Below, piece by piece: positions 1 through 4,395 of a DNA stretch of 5,056 nt (position 1 is the first letter of the stretch; the number at the start of each line of letters is the position of its first letter). Made by a program: the position numbers and the translations under genes. Origin of the DNA: an uncultured Lachnospiraceae bacterium. Lineage in GTDB: Bacteria; Bacillota; Clostridia; Lachnospirales; Lachnospiraceae. A model generated the notes under the pieces. The model searched no databases. It was given only the letters and a program-made list of their open reading frames with translations, and was not told the origin of the DNA. Location: assembly GCA_910588825.1 (NCBI GenBank), contig CAJURF010000115.1, positions 1-5,056 on the forward strand, given 5' to 3'.

Positions 1-73
1 ACATTTCTTCTTTATATGACATAACTTGTTCTGCATATAGTTTAGATGGCCTAACCAACATCAATTCACGCAT
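1..73 (-). CDS. GNAT-family N-acetyltransferase, N-terminal fragment (runs off window)
   Basis: The minus strand encodes MRELMLVRPSKLYAEQVMSY followed by KEEM and is still open at the window edge. An LVRPSKxYAEQVMSYKEEM opening is one I associate with GNAT-fold acetyltransferases (acetyl-CoA-dependent transfer to an amine), but the acetyl-CoA-binding motif lies outside the window, so the family call rests on the N-terminus alone. Two ATGs are possible. The upstream one (80-82) directly abuts the GAGG ribosome site, while the one at 71-73 is about 9 nt from it and is preferred. The gene starts about 31 bp after the stop of the decayed phosphotransferase on the same strand, so the two may once have been cotranscribed. 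The substrate is unknown. Confidence 0.55.
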   Translation of the reverse strand, partial: MRELMLVRPSKLYAEQVMSYKEEM

Positions 74-104
74 TACATTCATCCTCACAAATTTGAATTC
101 AGAT

Positions 105-696
105 TTATGATTCATATTGACGCAGAATTTCCAACACTTCAATATATACACGTATATCACTATATTCCATCTGCATTTTCTTTAAGTATAATTCAGCAAC
201 TGTTCTTTTTATTGCTGCATTCTTTAATAAAAAATATGTTCTTGCTACATCATATTCTTTTGGGGCTTTACAAATATTTGCAAAGTCAATTATAACAAAA
301 TCGTTTTCAGAGGTAAAATGATATTATAAGGATGGAAATCCCCATGACATAAACTGTTTCCTGAAGGCAGATTTTTTATCCTTTCGGTCAAATCATCGCC
401 ATTTGTTTTTCCATTTAACATATGCAACATCCATTCTGTATATGGAACTGTGCAATCCGTAGTTTTCATAAAATTTTTTCCATTATAAATCCAAATCGTT
501 GATTTTCTTCTATAAATTCAAACAATTCAGGTATATTCTCCATTACTCTGCTTACCATATAATGATTGTCATATTCATGAAGCACAGCATTTTTTGAATA
601 ACCCGTTTTAAATAATTTCAGAATTTTTTTCTCGTCAATTTCGAAAATCTCAGCCGTATTACCTTCTGCAATTTTATGTCTTTTTTTGTTTTTCAT
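105..696 (-). pseudogene. Decayed aminoglycoside phosphotransferase (APH)-like kinase gene
   Basis: Three collinear pieces in different frames rebuild one APH/choline-kinase-fold protein. Piece 1 (696 down to 466) starts at an ATG 8 nt after AAGGAA (705-710). It carries the nucleotide-binding lobe, with GNTAEIFEID as the glycine-rich-loop equivalent, KILKLFK containing the probable ATP-binding Lys, and a FGFIMEKI hinge, then hits TGA. Piece 2 (469 down to 290) carries TVPYTEWMLHML and the Brenner catalytic motif LCHGDFHPYNII (HGDFHPYN at 323-346), then hits TAA. Piece 3 (about 311 down to 105) carries SENDFVIIDFANICKAPKEY (metal-binding Asp at 285-287), then DVARTYFLL and a natural C-terminus. 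Between pieces 2 and 3 a single-base indel explains the shift. Between pieces 1 and 2 the family normally has some 30-40 more residues linking hinge to catalytic loop, so an internal deletion is inferred. The gene as it stands cannot make a full kinase. The original substrate is unknown; small APH-like proteins of this kind are not all drug-resistance enzymes. Confidence 0.8.
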
Positions 697-1034
697 TATG
701 TTTGTTCCTTTCAGAAAATTACAATTTGTTTAATTGCACCAATAACATCTTTTTAAGTGCAGTGAGTTTGCTATGTTGGACGATGAGAACTGTCCGTTAT
801 AACGAGGATGGTTTTCTTCTCGCAGACAAATTACATAATAAAGCTGAACAACAGCCTGTTTCAAATGCTCACCCAATGTTGTTTCATTAATGGTTTCTGT
901 CTGATATTTGTATAAGATATGTTGTTTTATACCCATGTAAGAAGTTTTCTGTTCGGATACATTACTGCAATTTTCTATCCGTCAAACTCTGACAAAAGGT
1001 GATACTTCTCATTTGGCATTTTCAATATTTCATA
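697..1034. other. 338-bp stretch without a convincing gene
   Basis: This lies between the tetR stop and the decayed APH start. The minus strand is open over 730-936 (68 aa from ATG, beginning MGIKQHILYKYQTETINETT), and the frame extends a little upstream to a TGA. The ATG has no ribosome site and I recognise no domain. The composition could fit a fragment of a larger lost gene. The plus-strand ORF over 702-890 is the overlapping frame and looks like a shadow. No clear terminator follows tetR here. The only confident element is the AAGGAA ribosome site of the APH-like gene at 705-710. Confidence 0.35.
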
Positions 1035-1706
1035 TTATTTCCTGTCAGCTTGGTAAGCTCTTTGTACAATGCCGATGCAGATTTCTTTTGCCGTATCACG
1101 GGGAATGGGTTCTTGTGGGTTCTGTATATTGGCATTCAATGCCCACCATGTCATGGTATCTGTCAGGTAGGACGCATGGGACATCATATGCCCAAAGCTG
1201 CGGATCTGTCCGGCTTCCATATATCGTTTGAGACAGTCGTTCAGTTTCAGGAAATATTTTCTTTCACTTGGGAAATATACTTCCCTCAGTTCGTGGTAAA
1301 TCTCTGCATTCTTCTTGATGTTGTCGGTGGCAAACAGGTAATCGGCAAAAAAATCAAATAATTCACCTGTCAAAGCAGGAAAATCTTTGCGGATATTTCC
1401 ATTATCATCTGTAATTATCATAATAGAGTCAAGAATTTTGTCCAGTTTTTTTAATAGTGGGATTAATTCTAAAGCCGTAGCTGGTTTTATAGGCAGTATC
1501 ACATTATCAGAAAAATGTTCCGGGTCAAGGGTGGCGTGGAGTACAAAGGAGAATACGGCGTCCTTGCCGGAAAATGCGGAGTACATGGTGCCAACGGCTA
1601 TTCCGGAGGCTTTAGCAATTTCCGCCATTTTTGTGTTGGCGTAGCCTTTGGTAAGGAACAGCCGGCCTGCTTCCTGATATATTTTCTTAAGTCTTGGATT
1701 TGTCAT
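1035..1706 (-). CDS. TetR/AcrR-family transcriptional repressor
   Basis: The product is a 223-aa cytoplasmic DNA-binding protein of normal TetR length. The N-terminal helix-turn-helix domain (about residues 5-52) is textbook: PRLKKIYQEAGRLFLTKGYA, then MAEIAKASGIAVGTMYSAFS and GKDAVFSFVL, where IAVGTMYSAF is the recognition helix. The remaining 170 or so residues are mainly helical and should form the ligand-binding and dimer domain; they are too divergent to name a ligand. The frame extends 11 codons further upstream to an ATG at 1739, but the ATG at 1704-1706 is preferred because AGGAGG lies 8 nt before it, and because the longer start would put the coding region into the operator. The gene has its own promoter (1748-1775) with a palindrome at the start site, so autorepression is expected. 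A second copy of that palindrome sits in the promoter at 2162-2190, suggesting that transcription unit is or was its target. Confidence 0.92.
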   Translation of the reverse strand: MTNPRLKKIYQEAGRLFLTKGYANTKMAEIAKASGIAVGTMYSAFSGKDAVFSFVLHATLDPEHFSDNVILPIKPATALELIPLLKKLDKILDSIMIITDDNGNIRKDFPALTGELFDFFADYLFATDNIKKNAEIYHELREVYFPSERKYFLKLNDCLKRYMEAGQIRSFGHMMSHASYLTDTMTWWALNANIQNPQEPIPRDTAKEICIGIVQRAYQADRK

Positions 1707-1730
1707 AATGGGAGCCTCCTGAATATTGTG

Positions 1731-1743
1731 ATGAATCATTCAT
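1731..1743. promoter_or_regulatory. Probable TetR operator (copy 1, autoregulatory)
   Basis: A perfect 13-bp palindrome, ATGAAT-C-ATTCAT, lies 4 bp downstream of the tetR -10 hexamer, where it would cover the transcription start. TetR-family dimers bind palindromes of this kind in their own promoters. The same half-sites with the same one-base centre recur at 2197-2209. The sequence match and placement are seen; binding by this TetR is inferred. Confidence 0.65.
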
Positions 1744-1747
1744 TCTA

Positions 1748-1775
1748 ATTATAACATCTGCGTTCGATTTGTCAA
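1748..1775 (-). promoter_or_regulatory. tetR promoter (sigma-A type)
   Basis: Read on the minus strand, a perfect -35 TTGACA (1770-1775) and a perfect -10 TATAAT (1748-1753) are separated by 16 bp. The tetR start codon is about 40 bp downstream. Such a strong promoter in front of a regulator gene makes sense if the gene is held down by its own product at the adjacent palindrome. Confidence 0.8.
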
Positions 1776-1820
1776 ATATTTATCCCCTGCTTTTATGAAA
1801 AAGCGTATTTACTGTTACCA

Positions 1821-2040
1821 TCAAAGGTGAGTGGATATCCTGTTTTCCCAATTTATCAGTATTTCAAATAACCATAACTCTATAGTATCCGCAATTTTTT
1901 GTGTGTTTCGTGTTTTCATCTCAAGGATTGGTTTGTCCCAATTATTATCTAAAATTGCTGCAAGGTGATAGCGGCCGTTCATATCACCTTCAGGATACCA
2001 ACCCAGGTTAACAGCAAGTGTGTGCCATATTTTTTGTCAT
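1821..2040 (-). pseudogene. Small unrecognised protein gene, frame-disrupted near its start
   Basis: The minus strand carries a coherent reading frame with protein-like composition: IWHTLAVNLGWYPEGDMNGR, then YHLAAILDNNWDKPILEMKT, then RNTQKIADTIELWLFEILIN, ending at a TGA at 1821-1823. It looks like a compact alpha/beta domain with a conserved-looking NLGWYPEGD turn and a C-terminal helix; I cannot name the family. No ATG, GTG or TTG lies in this frame before the motif. An ATG at 2038-2040 is one base out of frame, and a run of six A follows it. Removing one A joins it to the frame and gives 72 aa starting MTKIW. The AAAGGA ribosome-like site abuts that ATG directly, which is too close for good initiation, so the true start is uncertain. 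The gene is transcribed in the same direction as tetR and ends just upstream of the tetR promoter. A homopolymer sequencing error is an alternative to real decay. Confidence 0.5.
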
Positions 2041-2093
2041 TCCTTTCTAGGGCGCAAACGATTCGTAAGAAAACGCTGCTCTTGCATTTTTCA

Positions 2094-2153
2094 GTGTGAG
2101 ATTTAGAATTTCTTAGGCGGTGTTCTTTGACGCCTTAAAAATTCTTTTCACAC
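2094..2153. repeat. 60-bp imperfect inverted repeat (large stem-loop)
   Basis: The outer arms GTGTGA (2094-2099) and TCACAC (2148-2153) are perfect. The inner arms AGAATTTCTTAGGCG (2105-2119) and CGCCTTAAAAATTCT (2131-2145) pair with two mismatches around an 11-nt loop. It ends 8 bp before the -35 of the plus promoter at 2162. A short TTTTG tract follows on the plus strand, so it could act as a weak terminator insulating that promoter, but no plus-strand gene lies upstream to need one. A small mobile-element remnant or a protein-binding site are alternatives. Confidence 0.5.
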
Positions 2154-2161
2154 TTTTGTCC

Positions 2162-2190
2162 TTGACATGTACAAATTGGCAATGTAAAAT
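2162..2190 (+). promoter_or_regulatory. Strong plus-strand promoter with no intact gene behind it
   Basis: A perfect -35 TTGACA (2162-2167) is followed, after a 17-bp spacer, by the -10 TAAAAT (2185-2190, one mismatch to TATAAT). The predicted transcription start falls at about 2197, inside the second copy of the TetR palindrome. The next substantial ORF is the response regulator gene at 2484, nearly 290 bp on, so this promoter either lost its gene or adds a TetR-controlled transcript to the two-component operon. Confidence 0.7.
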
Positions 2191-2196
2191 ATTGAA

Positions 2197-2209
2197 ATGA
2201 ATTATTCAT
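2197..2209. promoter_or_regulatory. Probable TetR operator (copy 2)
   Basis: The perfect palindrome ATGAAT-T-ATTCAT differs from copy 1 (1731-1743) only in the central base. It starts 6 bp after the -10 of the 2162-2190 promoter, so a bound repressor would block initiation there. Two copies in two strong promoters, both at the transcription start, make a shared operator for the neighbouring TetR protein the simplest explanation. Confidence 0.65.
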
Positions 2210-2313
2210 TATGATAAATAACAGAGTGCCACAGAAGATGAAAGCAGCAGACAGGAAGGACAGGGAATAATGCAGGCCGCAAGGGGCACTGTGCATATAA
2301 AATGAAAACAGCA

Positions 2314-2350
2314 GGGGTGCAGACAGCTGATGAATAACTGTCTGCACCCC
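2314..2350. repeat. Perfect 13-bp inverted repeat, 11-nt loop (strong hairpin)
   Basis: GGGGTGCAGACAG (2314-2326) and CTGTCTGCACCCC (2338-2350) are exact reverse complements around CTGATGAATAA, giving a GC-rich, very stable stem. On the plus strand it is followed by AAAAAGA, not a U-tract, so it is not a classical terminator in that direction. On the minus strand the stem is followed by TGCTGTTTTCATTTT, a poor but possible terminator, although no minus-strand gene leads into it. It lies between the TetR-operator promoter and the response regulator promoter, where it could act as an mRNA processing or stabilising structure or be the remains of a lost gene's terminator. Confidence 0.7.
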
Positions 2351-2417
2351 AAAAAGATTTGTGGAATTTAGACAGATAAATATTCCGGGAAGAAATCTGG
2401 GCATAGGATGAAAAAAC

Positions 2418-2457
2418 TGTCCATTGTAACATTTCGCGGACATTTGTTTGTTATACT
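2418..2457 (+). promoter_or_regulatory. Response regulator promoter with direct-repeat operator
   Basis: Two ACATTT copies (2429-2434 and 2440-2445) are spaced 11 bp start to start, and the second ends 6 bp before an extended -10, TG-T-TATACT (hexamer 2452-2457). No good -35 exists; the first ACATTT occupies that position. An upstream TGTCC (2418-2422) is inverted relative to the GGACA at 2438-2442. OmpR-family regulators typically bind tandem direct repeats at about 10-11 bp overlapping a poor -35. The same arrangement recurs in front of the ABC transporter gene, so autoregulation by this regulator is inferred. Confidence 0.72.
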
Positions 2458-2483
2458 ATGTAAAAAAGCAAAGGAGTGTGGAT

Positions 2484-3173
2484 ATGAAAAAGATTTTGCT
2501 GGTAGAGGATGACGACCTTTTAAATAAAACGCTGACTTACAACCTGATTTCTGAAGGTTATGATACTGTGTCGGCCTTAAATGTAGGCACAGCTGAAGAA
2601 TTATTGCGTCAGTCGGAATATGACTTGGTACTTCTGGATATCAACCTTCCAGATGGCAACGGCTATAACCTGTGCAGGCTTATAAAACCAGAGAAACCCA
2701 ACATGCTGGTGATTTTCCTGACTGCTAACGACCAGGAGAGCGACCAGATCCGGGGGTATGAAGCCGGGGCGGTGGATTATATTATCAAGCCATTTTCCAT
2801 TGGGGTGCTGCTGTGGAAAATACGGGCAATGTTTGCTATGCTGGAACATCAGGGGCTGTCAAGGGATTTCTATGATGATGGCAGGCTGTTTTTGGACTTT
2901 TCGGAGCAGACCGCTTCGTTGAATGGGAAGTCCCTTACCCTTTCCCCTATGGAGTATAAGATGTTGTACTTGTTCTGTAAAAATCCAAAACAGATTCTTA
3001 CTAGGCAGCGTCTTTTGGAACGACTGTGGGATGCGGATGAAAACTATGTGGATGAACATACCTTGACTACCTCCATCAGCCGTATCCGGGGTAAGATCGA
3101 GGCGGAGGGCGATACTTACATCAAGACGATTTACGGAATTGGATATCAGTGGATGGGAGGCGAGAGAAAATGA
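2484..3173 (+). CDS. OmpR/PhoB-family response regulator
   Basis: The product is a 229-aa cytoplasmic transcription factor of standard family length. The receiver domain (about 1-118) has the acidic pocket E8-D9-D10, phospho-acceptor D52 in DLVLLDINLPDG, T80 in FLTAND and the conserved K102 in IIKPF, so all key residues are present. The C-terminal winged helix-turn-helix domain (about 135-225) shows LSPMEYKMLYLFCKNP, the recognition helix region VDEHTLTTSISRIRGKI and the wing IKTIYGIGYQW. The ATG at 2484 is chosen because AAGGAG (2471-2476) lies 7 nt before it and the protein then begins with the usual MKKILLVEDD; an upstream TTG (2448) in the same frame would overlap the promoter. The stop overlaps the kinase start (ATGA), so the two are translationally coupled. 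It presumably receives phosphate from that kinase and activates the ACATTT-repeat promoters at 2418-2457 and 4248-4336. Confidence 0.95.
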   Translation: MKKILLVEDDDLLNKTLTYNLISEGYDTVSALNVGTAEELLRQSEYDLVLLDINLPDGNGYNLCRLIKPEKPNMLVIFLTANDQESDQIRGYEAGAVDYIIKPFSIGVLLWKIRAMFAMLEHQGLSRDFYDDGRLFLDFSEQTASLNGKSLTLSPMEYKMLYLFCKNPKQILTRQRLLERLWDADENYVDEHTLTTSISRIRGKIEAEGDTYIKTIYGIGYQWMGGERK

Positions 3174-4201
3174 GTCTGGGGCGAATTTCTGTAAAAAGAA
3201 TATTCTTGCTGGCATGTGGTGGTATGGCAGTTTCCATGATGGTCATTTGTGTGGTTCTCTTATGGATGACAGGTGAGAGGTGGGTGCTGATTGGCGGCGG
3301 GTTGCTGATGTTCTGTGCTCTTGCCTGGATGTTCCTTTTGACGGTTGCTTTTAGCAAACGGCTTTCTATATTTACTAGGGAGCTGTGCCAGGCAATGGAT
3401 CAGATGGTAAGCGGAAACGGGGAGCCTGTTTATGCTGCGGACAGTGAAACACTCTTTGCCCGTATCAGCTACCGTCTTTCACGCCTGTATGGGATTATGC
3501 AGGAGAACCGGCGGAAGGTGGATGAGGAACGGCAGGAGTTGCAGATGCTGGTGTCGGATGTCTCTCATCAGGTGAAAACACCAGTAAGTAACCTGAAAAT
3601 GGTGACGGATACGCTGCTTTCAAAGGCTGTTACAGAAGAAGAACGGCGGGAGTTTTTGCAGGGCATCCGGAATCAGACGGACAAGCTGGAATTTCTTTTT
3701 CAAGCGCTTGTGAAGACCTCCCGATTGGAAACCGGGGCAATCCGGTTGGAAAAGAAAGACACTATGCTGATTGATACGCTGGCGATGGCCTGCAGTGGTA
3801 TTGTATATGCAGCAGAGAAAAAGGATATTTCCGTAACAGTGGACTGCCCGGATGGCCTGCGCCTTTCCCATGACAGCAAGTGGACGGCAGAGGCCCTGTT
3901 CAATCTGTTGGATAATGCAGTGAAATATACCCCGGCAGGAGGAGCAATCCGAATTTCAGTGGAACAATGGGAAATGTATGTAAAGCTTAATGTGTCTGAT
4001 ACCGGCAAGGGTATCCCAGAGCGTAACCAGGCGGCTATTTTCAGACGTTTTTACCGGGAAGAAGAAGTACATGGTGAGCAGGGTGTAGGCATTGGTTTGT
4101 ATCTGACCCGCGAGATTGTAACACGGCAGGGTGGCTATATCAAAGTGGTTTCGGAGCCAGGGCAAGGTTCAGAATTTTCTATTATGCTCCCTATAAGATA
4201 A
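3170..4201 (+). CDS. Short-loop (intramembrane-sensing type) sensor histidine kinase
   Basis: The product is a 343-aa inner-membrane kinase. Two hydrophobic helices (about residues 11-33 and 38-61) are separated by only a TGER-type turn, so it has practically no extracellular sensor domain, as in kinases that sense envelope stress or through a partner ABC transporter. After a charged linker, the dimerisation/phospho-acceptor box is DVSHQVKTPVSNLKM with His133. The ATPase domain has the N box FNLLDNAVKYTP (N245/N249), G1 box DTGKGIP (277-283), F box FRRFYR and G2 box GVGIGLYL (305-312). The residue after the catalytic His is Gln, not the Glu of the common HELRTP form. ATG 3170 overlaps the regulator stop, with GGGAGG 9 nt upstream; a GTG seven codons earlier is less likely. 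It should phosphorylate the adjacent response regulator. The stimulus is not visible; the neighbouring MacB/BceA-type ATPase suggests antimicrobial peptides or cell-wall-active compounds. Confidence 0.93.
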   Translation: MSLGRISVKRIFLLACGGMAVSMMVICVVLLWMTGERWVLIGGGLLMFCALAWMFLLTVAFSKRLSIFTRELCQAMDQMVSGNGEPVYAADSETLFARISYRLSRLYGIMQENRRKVDEERQELQMLVSDVSHQVKTPVSNLKMVTDTLLSKAVTEEERREFLQGIRNQTDKLEFLFQALVKTSRLETGAIRLEKKDTMLIDTLAMACSGIVYAAEKKDISVTVDCPDGLRLSHDSKWTAEALFNLLDNAVKYTPAGGAIRISVEQWEMYVKLNVSDTGKGIPERNQAAIFRRFYREEEVHGEQGVGIGLYLTREIVTRQGGYIKVVSEPGQGSEFSIMLPIR

Positions 4202-4247
4202 CATATGAAAGACAGACATTCTGGGCTGTTTGGTGTAAATTTTTTTG

Positions 4248-4336
4248 AAATGTCCGAGCTTTGTAACATTTTACCTTTGTTTTTATATAAATTTTTTACC
4301 ACAGCGGACATTTTTGTGACATTTGGATTTTACAAT
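4248..4336 (+). promoter_or_regulatory. ABC transporter promoter with response-regulator direct repeats
   Basis: Two ACATTT copies (4308-4313 and 4319-4324), again 11 bp apart, end 6 bp before a -10 TACAAT (4331-4336), the same geometry as the regulator's own promoter. GCGGACATTT (4304-4313) exactly matches 2436-2445. A further upstream TTGTAACATTT (4261-4271) exactly matches 2424-2434, and AAATGTCC (4248-4255) is the reverse complement of GGACATTT (4306-4313). The upstream ACATTT is 42 bp from the proximal pair, about four helical turns. The AT-rich stretch between them (4281-4298) may allow bending. Activation of the transporter gene by the upstream regulator is inferred. Confidence 0.75.
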
Positions 4337-4341
4337 GTTCG

Positions 4342-4357
4342 AAGAACGATGGTTCTT
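4342..4357 (+). other. Small hairpin at the 5' end of the ABC transporter mRNA
   Basis: AAGAAC (4342-4347) and GTTCTT (4352-4357) form a 6-bp stem with a GATG tetraloop, beginning within a few bases of the predicted transcription start. A 5'-terminal hairpin like this can protect mRNA from decay; no terminator U-tract follows. The function is inferred. Confidence 0.35.
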
Positions 4358-4395
4358 TATTAACGGGCAAAAAGCCTTGGAAGGAGCATTTGATT

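Larger units (their letters stand above)
2210..2483 (+). other. Leader/intergenic region before the response regulator: short ORF, hairpin, promoter
   Basis: This 274-bp stretch has no convincing gene. Directly after the second operator is a 19-codon ORF (2211-2270, MINNRVPQKMKAADRKDRE then TAA) with no ribosome site. It could be a chance ORF or the 5' remnant of a lost gene. It is followed by a perfect 13-bp hairpin (2314-2350), then by the regulated promoter of the response regulator (2418-2457) and its AAGGAG ribosome site (2471-2476). The minus-strand ORFs across it have no ribosome site and cross the hairpin, so they are treated as chance. Confidence 0.5.

Noticed and set aside
107..295. 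Plus-strand 62-aa hydrophobic ORF
   Set aside because: It is antisense to the C-terminal piece of the decayed APH-like gene; its hydrophobicity comes from the A/T-rich complement of Lys/Glu codons.
999..1748. Several plus-strand ORFs (about 72 to 120 aa) opposite tetR
   Set aside because: They are antisense shadows of the clearly coding TetR frame, with no ribosome sites or domain signals.
2135..2443. Minus-strand ORFs of 102 and 76 aa with hydrophobic stretches
   Set aside because: They have no ribosome site, cross the perfect hairpin and the response regulator promoter, overlap each other in different frames, and show no recognisable domain.
2601..4165. Minus-strand ORFs of 69 to 118 aa across the two-component genes
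   Set aside because: They are shadows of the response regulator and kinase, whose plus-strand frames contain all expected catalytic motifs.
4205..4247. Possible terminator after the kinase gene (ACAG...CTGT stem and a run of seven T)
   Set aside because: The stem is only 4 bp and separated from the T-run by more than 10 nt, too weak to call. Read-through into the transporter gene is possible.
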